Positions 35,820-44,412 of a stretch of DNA of 64,000 nucleotides are shown here, piece after piece (position 1 is the stretch's first letter; each line of letters starts with the position of its first letter). The notes under the pieces were generated by a model, which was given only the letters and a program-made list of their open reading frames with translations, made no database searches and was not told where the DNA came from. Both the position numbers and the translations under genes were made by a program. The stretch is from Streptomyces lunaelactis (lineage in GTDB: Bacteria; Actinomycetota; Actinomycetes; Streptomycetales; Streptomycetaceae), in assembly GCF_003054555.1 (NCBI RefSeq), contig NZ_CP026304.1, positions 6,448,001 through 6,512,000 on the forward strand, in the 5' to 3' direction.

Positions 35820-36314
35820 TCAGCGCTCCCCGTTCTCGTCACCGAACAGCTCGTTGTCCCTGGTCTGCACGATCTGGAGCGTCCCCTTCTCGTGGAATGC
35901 GCGCCAGCGGGCCAGCTCCTCCTCGGAGAGGTTGCCGAGCTCGGTCCACACCTCCTGTTGCTGCTTTCTTGGGGGCTGCCCCTGTCGGGCGGCGTCGACC
36001 ACCACGCTGGTGAGCTTCAAGGCCCAGTGTCCGTTCGGCCGGCGAACCAGCTCGGCGGTCTGGTCGAGCAGTACCTGGCGGACGCGGAGCCATGCCCTGC
36101 GTACCTCGTCCAGCTTCCGCGCGGAGAGGTCGTGGATGTGCAGGTAGGCGAGCCGCAGGTCTTGGGCCAGCGCGGGGAACCGGGCCTCGGCCCACGGCAG
36201 AAGGCTCTGTTCGGCCCATTGCAGGACCCGGAGCCAAAGGGTCTCCACGGCCTTGACGGCCAGCCAGGCGGCACCCCCGGCGAAAGCCATCCAGATCAGG
36301 ATGGGAAGCGGCAT
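35820..36314 (-). CDS. N-terminally anchored membrane protein of the CHAT operon
   Basis: The product has 164 residues and starts MPLPILIWMAFAGGAAWLAV, a membrane helix. A long soluble helical region follows (LRLAYLHIHDLSARKLDEVR), with high Arg and Glu content that suggests coiled coil, and the tail is DNELFGDENGER. The start is one base after the preceding stop (TGACATG), the same junction as the next gene. No family was recognised. It may tether the AAA/CHAT complex to the membrane. Confidence 0.78.
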   Translation of the reverse strand: MPLPILIWMAFAGGAAWLAVKAVETLWLRVLQWAEQSLLPWAEARFPALAQDLRLAYLHIHDLSARKLDEVRRAWLRVRQVLLDQTAELVRRPNGHWALKLTSVVVDAARQGQPPRKQQQEVWTELGNLSEEELARWRAFHEKGTLQIVQTRDNELFGDENGER

Positions 36315-36315
36315 G

Positions 36316-36837
36316 TCACACCTCCGCCGCGGTCGGTGGATAAACGGTGAAGCGGGTCTCCGTCTCGCCGGCCATGATCCGCGCCTCGGTGACCCGGTGC
36401 GGGACGTCCAGACCGTCCGCGTACGTCTTGTTCCGGTAGACCACCGGCTTGTCGCCGTTGCGGACGACGAGTTCGACAACCCGCACGTACGGTCCTTCGA
36501 TGTACTCGAAGATCACCGTGAGGGCGATAAGGATCTCCCTCAATTGGTCGACGAGCGCCTCGTCCACCCGCTCTCCGCCCCCGGGCGAGAGGACACGGGG
36601 GTCGTCCTCCTCGCACAGCCGCATCAGAGCCACCCGCAGGGCCGCGGGCGGAGCGGGCAAGAGCTGCGCCATCCGGTCCGCCACCCGGCGGTACACATCT
36701 CGCTTGTGGTGCACGAGGCGGAGATCCACCTGGTCGCCGTCGCCGTCGCCGTCCCCGTCCTTCCGGACGGCGCGCAGAAGGCGCTGGGCGATGGTGGACC
36801 TGGTTGCGGTGGCTTCCTCCGGGACTTCGCCGGTCAC
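36316..36837 (-). CDS. First gene of the CHAT operon, unknown function
   Basis: The product has 173 residues. GTG was chosen because GAGGAGG lies 4 bases upstream. After a short N-terminus comes a DGDGDGDQ acidic repeat made by a GTC/GCC microrepeat, then a helical region (RDVYRRVADRMAQLLPAPPA, LREILIALTVIFEYIEGP) and a C-terminal beta-rich part (VELVVRNGDKPVVYRNKTYA, TRFTVYPPTA). The protein looks soluble. No domain was recognised. Being first and with the best ribosome site, it is likely made in excess over the downstream partners. Confidence 0.72.
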   Translation of the reverse strand: MTGEVPEEATATRSTIAQRLLRAVRKDGDGDGDGDQVDLRLVHHKRDVYRRVADRMAQLLPAPPAALRVALMRLCEEDDPRVLSPGGGERVDEALVDQLREILIALTVIFEYIEGPYVRVVELVVRNGDKPVVYRNKTYADGLDVPHRVTEARIMAGETETRFTVYPPTAAEV

Positions 36838-37026
36838 TGTGCCTCCTCGTGGTCGGGACGCGGGTTGCGCCCGCTGGCTCCCGCGGGGAGCCGCCCTTCC
36901 ACGGTCGCAGAGCGGCGAGCAGCCGACGATCCTCCCAGGGTGTGTGTACGGGGATGGAAACCTCCCCCTCCGAGGGGTAGCTGCCATCACCCGTCAGGTC
37001 GGCCCATGTGTGCTCGGCTCGTTGAG

Positions 37027-37039
37027 TAGGCTTGTGGCC
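37027..37039 (+). promoter_or_regulatory. Probable leaderless promoter of the response regulator
   Basis: TAGGCT ends 7 bases before the ATG and no ribosome site precedes it. The region 36838-37039 is shared with the divergent CHAT operon. Confidence 0.4.
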
Positions 37040-37705
37040 ATGCCCATCCGAGTCGTACTGGCCGAAGACGACGTACTCCTGCGCAAGGGTCTGGCCCAAC
37101 TGATCGACGCGGAGCCCGGTTTGGAGGTCGCAGGGGAGGCGGCGGACCTTTCGACGGCTCTCGAGCAGATCGACACGCTGCGTCCCGACGTCGTCGTGAC
37201 CGACATCAGGATGCCACCCATGAAGAAGGACGAAGGTATCCGGCTCGCCGCGCTGCTGCGGGAGCAACACCCCTCGATCGGTGTGGTGGTGCTGAGCCAG
37301 CACAAGGAACCGGCCTACGCCTACGCGCTGTTCGAACACGGTGTCGCTGGTCGTGGGTACCTGATCAAGGAACGGGTCGCGGAGGTGCGGGATCTGACGG
37401 ATGCCGTCCGGCAGGTGGCCGCGGGACTGTCCGTCGTCGACCCTGCCGTGGTCGAGACCATGGTGCGGACCCGCAGCAGCGGCAAGCGGTCCGCGCTGGA
37501 CGCACTGACGCCTCGGGAGCTGGAGGTGCTCCGTCACATGGCGCAGGGAAAGAGCAACGCGGCGATCGGCAAGGTGCTCGGGTTGACGGAGGGGGCGGTC
37601 CAGAAGAACACCAACGCCATTTTCGCCAAGCTCGGTATCGCAGAGGAACGGGACATCAACAAGCGGGTGCGGGCGGTGCTGCTCTTCCTCGACCAGGACG
37701 GGTAG
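37040..37705 (+). CDS. NarL/LuxR-family response regulator
   Basis: The product has 221 residues. The receiver domain has the acidic pocket in VVLAEDD, phospho-acceptor Asp55 in VVVTDIRMPP and Lys110 in YLIKERV. The C-terminal LuxR HTH includes LTPRELEVLRHMAQGKSNAA and NTNAIFAKLGI. It is divergent from the CHAT operon and convergent on the ABC-kinase operon, whose kinase is its likely partner. Sharing the CHAT promoter region, it may control that operon. Confidence 0.9.
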   Translation: MPIRVVLAEDDVLLRKGLAQLIDAEPGLEVAGEAADLSTALEQIDTLRPDVVVTDIRMPPMKKDEGIRLAALLREQHPSIGVVVLSQHKEPAYAYALFEHGVAGRGYLIKERVAEVRDLTDAVRQVAAGLSVVDPAVVETMVRTRSSGKRSALDALTPRELEVLRHMAQGKSNAAIGKVLGLTEGAVQKNTNAIFAKLGIAEERDINKRVRAVLLFLDQDG

Positions 37706-37776
37706 CGTCCGGCGCCGCGCGGACGGGCACGCCCCCGGGACCGCCCCGTGGAAGGAAACGGGCCGTGCGGCAGCCC

Positions 37777-40122
37777 TCATTCCGCCCGCAGCTCGGCGGC
37801 CACCGCGCGGTCTTCCCGCCGCGTCCAGGCGGTCGGCAGCACGATGCTCGCGACGAGCACCGCCGCGGCAGCGGCCGCCACCCATGCGCCCGGCAGGAGC
37901 ACATCCCCCTCCACCCCCGACGCGGTCGCCACCTCCCACCACACCAGCCGCCCCAGGCCCAGCCCCATCGGCACACCGAGTGCCAGGGCCGGTGCTACGA
38001 GCGCCGCGGCCATGGTGACGCGCAGCGCTCCGACCCGGACCGGGGTGAAGCCCAGTGCCCGGGCCACGGCCGTCGCCCGCCGGCTGCGCCGCCGCGTCTG
38101 CCACAGGGAATGGGTGACGGCCACGACCACCCCGGAGGCCATCACGCCGGTCAGGAAGCCGAGCAGGGGCCGCAGCCCGTCGAGCGTCGTGATCTCCTGG
38201 GGCGTCTCGGCACCGTAGATTTCGAGGTTCCGCTCCATGGACGCCCGCAGGGCTTCGAGCTGGCCGGGCTCCGCCGTGATGCGGGCGTCCTGTCTCGGCG
38301 GTGTCACCGCCACTCGGTCGAGACCGGATGGGGAGAAGACCGCGCTCGCACCGAGACGCTCGCTCGCATCGGTCGGCTGGTTGGTGATGACGCCGACGAC
38401 GCGCAGCGTCGCGGTGGATCCGTCGGCGAGGGTGACGACGAGACGGCCGTCCCGCTTCCGGGCCTGGAGCTGGTCGGCGAGCCGTGGCCCGAGGGCCACC
38501 TCATCCGCCGCGGCGGGGCGCCGACCCGAGATCACGGTCACTTCTCGGGCCCCGCTGACCGGCCGATAGGCGTAGGCGCGCACCATGTCGCCTCCAAGGA
38601 CGACTTCACCGATGCTCACGACGTCGATCGCCGCGACTCTGGCATCGGTGGCCAGGCGTGCGACGTCCGGAGCCTTGGCGTCCATCAGCGAGATGTCGGC
38701 GGGCGCCCCGTAGCGCGAGGGAGTGGACACCAGCCTGTCCAGACTGGTCGAGAACGTCGAGACAGCGACGCTCAACGTGACGACCGCCGCCAGTCCGAGG
38801 ACCTGGTTGGCCATACCGGTGCCACGGCCCTGTCCGGGCCCCCAGGCCATGCGTAGCCCGGCCAGGAGGACCGGGCTACGCCGTACGAGCGGAAGCCATG
38901 GCCCGCGCCGCGGCGTTGCGTCGCCCGCGGGCGTGCTGCGCAGGACCGCCGCGGCCGTCGCACCGGAGAGCGCGAGGTGGATCAGGGCGATGGACGTCCC
39001 GCCGATGAGCGCGATCCCCGGGTTTGGCAGGTAGCCGGGCGTGGGCTCGAACGCCCGCAGCGCGCCGAGCGGCTCCAGCAGTCCGGCGGCCAGACCGGTC
39101 GCGGTACTCGTCGAGCCCGCGACCGCCGCACTGGGTAGGGCGGCCGCCGTTCTCGCCACCGCCCGTTCGAGGCGTGTCATCCCAAGAGCCGCCTCGACGC
39201 GGTGGGCGGTGAGGCTCTGGGCGTGCCGGCGGTTGAGGGCCTGTGTCGTGATCAGGAGCGCGGCCACGGCTGTGACCCCCGCCGACATGGTGAGCCCGGC
39301 GACCAGGACCCGGCGCACGGGGGCCACCAAGGGGTCCTCGGTCGCCGTCGGATACCGCACCTGCAGCGGCCCCAGTTCCGCCAGCTCCGGGGGCGCCGGG
39401 TTGGCCGCGGCGAGAGCGGTGAAGGCCCGGTCGAAGTCCCGCCGGGGCTCGTCACCGGGAGCCAGCCGCAGAAACGAGACATGACCGGCGGAGGACGACA
39501 CGTACCGGTCGGCGAACGCGGGAGTGGCGATGGCGGTGCCAGCATCGCTTCCCCACAGCGGCATCCTTCCGATGCCGACGACGTGCAACCTCACTCGCGG
39601 ACCGGCCGGCTTGCCGAAGCCGACGCCGAAGCGGGCGACCTGCTGGCCCGTCAGCAGCGTCATGTCGATCGTCGAGCCGGCCGAGACGCCGGATGCCCGG
39701 GCGTAGTCCTCGGAGAGCAGGACCTCATGCGGGGAGCCCTCCCGCGGCTCACGGCCCTCGAGCAGCACCGGCCGGACGAGGTCGGCGGGACGGCCGGGCC
39801 CCGCCATGACGCTCAGATAGGTGAGGGGGCCACTGTCCAATCGGCCGACCCAGATGTGCGGCGCCCATGATTCCTCCACCCCCGGCAGGGACGCCACCTG
39901 CTGGAGCAGCGCGTCCTGCGCGCCCACGACATGCGTGACCGCGTCCGGGCGGTGCACCGCTGCCACCAGCCTGGGGAAGGCCGAGTCGGTGCGCTGGGTG
40001 ACAGTAATAATGGCCATCACGCACCCCCCGATCAGGCCGAATATCAAGCCGATGACCAGTGAGCCGCGCCACCGGCTGCGCCATTCGGCCTTCGCGACCG
40101 CCAGGACGGCGCCCCACTGCAC
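37777..40122 (-). CDS. FtsX-like ABC transporter permease
   Basis: The product has 781 residues with the double FtsX layout. One hydrophobic helix sits near the N-terminus (GSLVIGLIFGLIGGCVMAII), followed by a large extracytoplasmic domain and two central membrane groups. A second external domain and three C-terminal helices follow. The start is GTG, one base after the kinase stop (V-Q-W-G-A), forming one operon with the kinase and ATPase. It is the membrane partner of the LolD/MacB-type ATPase. The cargo may be an antimicrobial peptide or lipid, as with kinase-linked ABC modules, but nothing in the sequence fixes it. Confidence 0.85.
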   Translation of the reverse strand: MQWGAVLAVAKAEWRSRWRGSLVIGLIFGLIGGCVMAIITVTQRTDSAFPRLVAAVHRPDAVTHVVGAQDALLQQVASLPGVEESWAPHIWVGRLDSGPLTYLSVMAGPGRPADLVRPVLLEGREPREGSPHEVLLSEDYARASGVSAGSTIDMTLLTGQQVARFGVGFGKPAGPRVRLHVVGIGRMPLWGSDAGTAIATPAFADRYVSSSAGHVSFLRLAPGDEPRRDFDRAFTALAAANPAPPELAELGPLQVRYPTATEDPLVAPVRRVLVAGLTMSAGVTAVAALLITTQALNRRHAQSLTAHRVEAALGMTRLERAVARTAAALPSAAVAGSTSTATGLAAGLLEPLGALRAFEPTPGYLPNPGIALIGGTSIALIHLALSGATAAAVLRSTPAGDATPRRGPWLPLVRRSPVLLAGLRMAWGPGQGRGTGMANQVLGLAAVVTLSVAVSTFSTSLDRLVSTPSRYGAPADISLMDAKAPDVARLATDARVAAIDVVSIGEVVLGGDMVRAYAYRPVSGAREVTVISGRRPAAADEVALGPRLADQLQARKRDGRLVVTLADGSTATLRVVGVITNQPTDASERLGASAVFSPSGLDRVAVTPPRQDARITAEPGQLEALRASMERNLEIYGAETPQEITTLDGLRPLLGFLTGVMASGVVVAVTHSLWQTRRRSRRATAVARALGFTPVRVGALRVTMAAALVAPALALGVPMGLGLGRLVWWEVATASGVEGDVLLPGAWVAAAAAAVLVASIVLPTAWTRREDRAVAAELRAE

Positions 40123-40123
40123 G

Positions 40124-41716
40124 TCACGCCTCCCTGCGGAGTGGCACGAATCCGCACACCGTGGTCCCGGCCCCTGGCGCCGACTCACAGGTCAGCTCAC
40201 CGCCGAGTGCCCGCAGCCGGTCCTCCATGTTCAGCAGACCTCTGCCGCGGTGAACGGACGCGGGGTCGAAGCCCGGGCCGTCGTCCCGGACCATGAGGTG
40301 CAGCCGGCCCTCAGACGCCCACAGGCGGACCGACACGGAGGCGCCCGGCGCATGTTTGGCGGCGTTCTGCAACGCCTCCGCGCAGCAGAAGTAGACCGCC
40401 GCCTCCACTCCGGGCGCGTAGCGGGTGCTGTCCGGCACATCCACGGTCACCGGGGCGGCACTGCGCGCCGCCACCGCTTTCAGCGCCGCACGCAGGCCGA
40501 AATCGGTCAGCACCGCGGGGTAGATGCCGTGTGCCAGGTCCCGCAGCGCGTCTGCTGCCTCCTTGACACGTTCGGTCAGTGCATCGAGGTCCGCCAGACA
40601 GGCCGCGCGTTCCCGGTCGCCAAACCGTGCCACGCGGCACAGCGAGTCGCGGACCCGGCCGATGGCGGCGACGAGTCCGGTGATATGTGCTTGCGCACCG
40701 TCGTGGAGGTCGCGCTCGATCGCGGCCCGGGCGGCGTCCGCCGCGGTGACCAGGCGGCTGCTCGACTCCTCCAACTGCTGGTTGATGCGCCGCAGATGGC
40801 GCAGGGTGTCTCCCAGCCGCTCGTCGAGCTCCCTGTTGCGCAGCACCATCGCCAGTCGCTGGGCGACCTCCATCAACGCCCGCTCCTCGGCCTCACCGAA
40901 CCGGTCCGCGTCGTCGTCCCGCTCGACGACAACGAGGGCGAGGACGTCCCGGCCGTGGACGGCGGGTGCGAGGCGCAACTCGCAGACCGTCCGGCCCTGG
41001 AGGAGATCCGGCAGCCAGCTGTGCAGCCAGCCGGATCCCGCGACCGAGACCCTGCGGAGCAGGCGGATGTCCGTCGCCCCCACGTCACCCGGTGGTTCAG
41101 CGGGCCTTGGTACGGATACGGAGCAGCGCAACGCACCCTCCTCGGCGGTCCACAGGTGGACCGCCGAAAGCTGCCAGTGACGGCGTAACGCCTCGGCGAG
41201 CTCGCGCAGCAGATCTGCCAACTCCGCACCGTGCGCGGAGCGGGAGGAGAAGACGGCCAGGAGATCGTCCGGAAGCCGTGCCGGGGGAGGTGCCCACCGG
41301 CGCAGTGCGGGTGACACGCGCCCGGCCGACGAGACGGCGAGCACGGCGGCCAGTGCGATGCCGGCCGTGGCCGCTCCCATCAGTTCGCCCTCGCCGTGGT
41401 CGGGCAGACGTCCCAGCAGCAGTACGGTCCCGGCGACACCGGCCATGACGGCCAGGGCGGTCGCCACCACCCAAGCGGCGACTGCGGTGGCGGGGCCACT
41501 GACCCGTCGAGGGCCGGCGACGAAGCCCGCGATCGGCCACAACAGGACGGCGGGAACGACGACGGTCAGGACCATCACCGGCAATGACGGCCCTCCGGTC
41601 GCCCACCGGACGAGAAGCAGGGCACTGCCCGTGGCTGCCGCCACCACAACGGCCGAGGCGGCCAATGACACCTGGGCTCGAAGTGCCACCGCACTCGACT
41701 GTCCGGTCGGGATCAT
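40124..41716 (-). CDS. NarL-type sensor histidine kinase
   Basis: The product has 530 residues. Four hydrophobic helices lie at about 12-37, 45-67, 75-102 and 112-130, then a GAF-like region (about 150-295), a coiled linker, the HisKA_3 box AAIERDLHDGAQAHITGL with His338, and a HATPase with ALQNAAKHAPG and GRGLLNMEDRLRALGG. ATG overlaps the ATPase stop as ATGA. It is the probable partner of the NarL-type regulator on the other side of the permease gene. Confidence 0.88.
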   Translation of the reverse strand: MIPTGQSSAVALRAQVSLAASAVVVAAATGSALLLVRWATGGPSLPVMVLTVVVPAVLLWPIAGFVAGPRRVSGPATAVAAWVVATALAVMAGVAGTVLLLGRLPDHGEGELMGAATAGIALAAVLAVSSAGRVSPALRRWAPPPARLPDDLLAVFSSRSAHGAELADLLRELAEALRRHWQLSAVHLWTAEEGALRCSVSVPRPAEPPGDVGATDIRLLRRVSVAGSGWLHSWLPDLLQGRTVCELRLAPAVHGRDVLALVVVERDDDADRFGEAEERALMEVAQRLAMVLRNRELDERLGDTLRHLRRINQQLEESSSRLVTAADAARAAIERDLHDGAQAHITGLVAAIGRVRDSLCRVARFGDRERAACLADLDALTERVKEAADALRDLAHGIYPAVLTDFGLRAALKAVAARSAAPVTVDVPDSTRYAPGVEAAVYFCCAEALQNAAKHAPGASVSVRLWASEGRLHLMVRDDGPGFDPASVHRGRGLLNMEDRLRALGGELTCESAPGAGTTVCGFVPLRREA

Positions 41717-42438
41717 GCCGGCCCGCCTCCGTCCGCCATGTCCTCCCCCGGCCCGGCCTCCAGGCAGCCGTCCCGCATGTGCACGACCCGGAGCGCCGCG
41801 GCGGCGACCTCCGGATCGTGCGTGACCAGCACGATGGTCTGCCCGTCCCGGTGAAGCCGTTGCAGCAACTCGATGATCTCCCTGGTCCCGCCCGAGTCGA
41901 GGGCTCCAGTGGGCTCGTCCGCCAGCAGGAGCGTGGGCCGGTTGGCGAGCGCCCGGGCGATGGCCACCCTCTGGCGTTGCCCACCGGACAGCGTGTGCGG
42001 TAAGTCCCCCGCTCTGCCGAGCAGCCCCAGGGTGTCCAGCAGAGTGGTCGCTCGCCGCTCGCTGTCGGCGGCGGAGGCACCACTCAGGAGTGCGGCGAGC
42101 TTCACGTTCTCCAACGCGGACATCTGGGGGACCAGTTCGAAGAACTGGAAGATCATGCCGATGTGTCTGCGCCGCATCCTGGCACTCTGCGCGGCCGACA
42201 GTCTCTCGACCCGCGAGCCGGCCACCGCGATGGCGCCCTCGTCCGGTTGGTCGAGGGCCGCGACAAGGTTCAGCAAGGTGGACTTCCCACACCCTGACGG
42301 CCCCATGATGGCGACGAAGTCGCCCATGCTCACGCGGAAGTCGACTCCGCGCAATGCTCGTACCGATGCGGCTCCCGTCTCGTAGGTCTTGAACAGTCCC
42401 CGTGTGACGAGGGCATCGCTCCCCTCCCGTGCCCGCAC
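41713..42438 (-). CDS. ABC transporter ATP-binding protein (MacB/LolD type)
   Basis: The product has 241 residues with Walker A GPSGCGKST, Q-loop IFQFFELVPQ, signature LSGGQRQR, Walker B LLLADEPTG and H-loop VTHD. It is the first gene of the ATPase-kinase-permease operon. The start is a GTG, seemingly without a leader. It pairs with the FtsX-like permease two genes downstream. Confidence 0.9.
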   Translation of the reverse strand: MRAREGSDALVTRGLFKTYETGAASVRALRGVDFRVSMGDFVAIMGPSGCGKSTLLNLVAALDQPDEGAIAVAGSRVERLSAAQSARMRRRHIGMIFQFFELVPQMSALENVKLAALLSGASAADSERRATTLLDTLGLLGRAGDLPHTLSGGQRQRVAIARALANRPTLLLADEPTGALDSGGTREIIELLQRLHRDGQTIVLVTHDPEVAAAALRVVHMRDGCLEAGPGEDMADGGGPA

Positions 42439-42450
42439 ACGGCCAGCGTA
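42439..42450 (-). promoter_or_regulatory. Probable leaderless promoter of the ABC operon
   Basis: On the minus strand TACGCT ends 6 bases before the GTG start. No ribosome site is seen. Confidence 0.4.
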
Positions 42451-42507
42451 GACAGCTACGGGTCGGTAGGTGCAGGAACCATGGCATCTGCCGCACGCGG
42501 TGACTTG

Positions 42508-42858
42508 TCAGGCGCGGCCGCCGAAGTCGTACCGCTCGACGAGCTCACGGACCGCCCGCCCGACGAGGCCGCTGTCTGCGTCACTCCGAGCCCGTGACGT
42601 GAGCCGGGCGATCACGCGCCGGAGGCCGGCTGCCCTCTGCCGTTCCTGCGCACGGTACGCGGCGTCCTGCTCCAACGTAACTTGCCCGCACAGTCCATCC
42701 ACGACGAGGCCCGGCGGCGAGTGAAGTGAGCCGGGCGCTGAAGGAGAGTGTGCACATGAATCCCACGTCCGCCGCCGTGACCGCGGCGGTGGTGCATCGC
42801 GGACGTCTCGGCGGCCCTTCGACATGCAAACCTGGGGCACGTGGTCGGTACTAGCCAC
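42508..42858 (-). CDS. Doubtful small open frame
   Basis: The C-terminal half (LEQDAAYRAQERQRAAGLRR, then VGRAVRELVERYDFGGRA) has the charge pattern of a real helical protein, but the N-terminal half does not. It may be a remnant of a small gene near the right end of island I. Family and function were not recognised. Confidence 0.25.
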   Translation of the reverse strand: MASTDHVPQVCMSKGRRDVRDAPPPRSRRRTWDSCAHSPSAPGSLHSPPGLVVDGLCGQVTLEQDAAYRAQERQRAAGLRRVIARLTSRARSDADSGLVGRAVRELVERYDFGGRA

Positions 42859-43067
42859 GCTGGCTGAACACTCACAGGCTACGTGAACTGGTACATGTCG
42901 ATCCCCAACCGATCACGCCCGACTGGGCCGATCGATGGGCGGCGATGTTGGAGGACGCCCGCACCCGAGGATGGCTGCGGGCAGACGCTGTCCGGGCGCA
43001 CATCGTGGGCATCACGGAAACCTCACGCACCTCCGTTGCACCGGTCACTCTGTCACTGGCGAATTAG
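42855..43067 (+). pseudogene. Remnant open frame without a start codon
   Basis: The frame opens after a stop at 42852 and reads LRELVHVDPQPITPDWADRW, then GWLRADAVRAHIVGITE, ending TLSLAN. It has protein-like composition but no start codon and no ribosome site. It looks like the C-terminus of a lost gene. No family was recognised. Confidence 0.35.
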
Positions 43068-43167
43068 CCGATGCGCCCCGGGAGCTGGGCTGCAGGTCAG
43101 TGCAAAGAAGAGGCAAGCCTTCGCCCCAGCCAGTCGCCGGTTGATCACGACGGGCAGGCCCGCCCCG

Positions 43168-43328
43168 TGACGCTCGTTTGACGCTCAGGGTCCCAAGATG
43201 TCGTCCACCGAGCCGAGAACCCGACCCTGACCTGCGGTTTCTGTTGGCTCGCTCCCTGTGACATCTTTCCGATGACCTCGCACGTGGAGTGCGTGGCGAT
43301 TCTTGAGCCTGCCTCAAAGGCCCTCTGA
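43168..43328 (+). repeat. Attachment-like repeat, copy B with left arm
   Basis: The arm motif TGACGCTCGTTTGACGC stands at 43168-43184. The core repeat at 43260-43328 reads as the last 22 codons of a methyltransferase gene plus a stop (IFPMTSHVECVAILEPASKA). The 92-bp left flank is related to the one before copy C. A further arm motif lies to the right at 43498-43514. The layout is that of an attR/attL junction between two tandem elements. Confidence 0.8.
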
Positions 43329-43727
43329 CCTGCGGGTTCTCCTTGGCGGTCGGGCGTGGTCGGTGGCGCTCGACCTGTTTCCCCCAAGTCCACCACGTGA
43401 GGCATGGCGCACGCTACCGCCGCCTGTCTGACCTGCGGCTTCGCGTAAGGGGGGTGCAGGTTGACTCGACTTCTGCGGGCCGGTTGGGGAAACGTCTTGA
43501 CGCTCGTTCGACGCTGATTCTGACGGAGCGTCATGCGGTCGTCCCGGGTTCGCCAGCGCGGCTCAATCGGAGTGTCGGGCAGCAGCATGCTTCTAGCGAT
43601 GCACACCGGGCGGGCGGCGGCTGCTCGAGCACGGCGGGATCGTGCACGCCGAGCCGGCCTGGCGGGGGCTTCATCCTGTTCGAGTCCGGCGTCCTGGAGG
43701 CCGAGGCGGCCCGCCAACTCCGTGCCG
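43329..43727. other. Left arm of island II, no clear gene
   Basis: The first 200 bases resemble those after copy A, including the arm motif TGACGCTCGTTCGACGC (43498-43514). The rest contains open frames on both strands without ribosome sites or recognisable protein families. Confidence 0.5.
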
Positions 43728-44380
43728 TCACCGCACACGACGGGCCCGCCGCCTTGGTCCCGGGCCTTGATTACGCCCTCTGGACAGAACGCGCCGCCCT
43801 CCAACTGCTCGACGAACACCGCGCCCTGGGCCGGTGTCCCCTCGACCTCCACAGTCGATGTCCAGATCACGGGCCTCTTCGAGGAGACGGGCCGCGAGGT
43901 CGTCGGCCCAATCTGCGGCCCAGGTGCGCAGAGCGGCGATGGTGGCGTCATCGAGTCCATAGGCGGCGAAGGCTTCATCGTCGGTCCAGTCGGCGCCCGT
44001 GAGGTTCGCCTGCAGGTCGCGCTCGAAGCGCCCACGGGCGTAGCGGCGGCCGAACTCCTCGAGCTCGGCATTGGTCCCGTGGCGGGAGGCCGCGAACACC
44101 TCGATCAGGTCGCGAGGTGCTCCGCGGCCGGCGAGGGCGCGGACTTTGGTCCCGATCACGTCCTCCTCCGCGAGGACAGGTCCAGACGGGCTCTGGGCGA
44201 CCGGCCGCCAGAAGACCTCTTTGAGGATGTCGACTTCGCAGTCCTGTCCCGTGACCGGGTCGGTCACGGTGAAGCGGGCGGACAGCAGGGCGGTCTGCAG
44301 CGCGTGCACCTTCCAGCTCGCGGGTCATCCGGGCGAAGACGGCTCGACCGCCCGTGCACCCCGCAGTCGGCACGCGGTCG
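43728..44380 (-). pseudogene. AbiEii-type nucleotidyltransferase toxin remnant
   Basis: The readable part contains CEVDILKEVFWRP, EDVIGTKVRALAGRGAPRDL and WTDDEAFAAYGLDDATIAAL, the C-terminal half of the nucleotidyltransferase AbiEii/AbiGii toxin family. Upstream, FARMTRELEG is in a different frame (shift near 44310), and the nucleotidyltransferase core with its GS and DxD motifs is absent. No AbiEi antitoxin is present. It is probably inactive. Confidence 0.6.
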
Positions 44381-44412
44381 GTAGCGGATGCGTGCGCTCG
44401 CTCGGCGTTCCG

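Larger units (their letters stand above)
29678..43328 (+). mobile_element. Island I, integrated at the methyltransferase 3' end
   Basis: The segment is bounded by direct repeats A and B. It carries a carboxypeptidase remnant, the CHAT/AAA operon, a response regulator and a kinase-ABC operon, and ends in gene debris. No integrase, excisionase or transfer gene was recognised, so it is either a decayed element or mobilised in trans. The call rests on the flanking repeats, the arm motifs and the accessory content. Confidence 0.6.

Noticed and set aside
43343..44002. Plus-strand open frame of about 220 codons after repeat B
   Set aside because: It has no ribosome site, runs through the arm region and the antisense of the AbiEii remnant, and shows no family-like segment.
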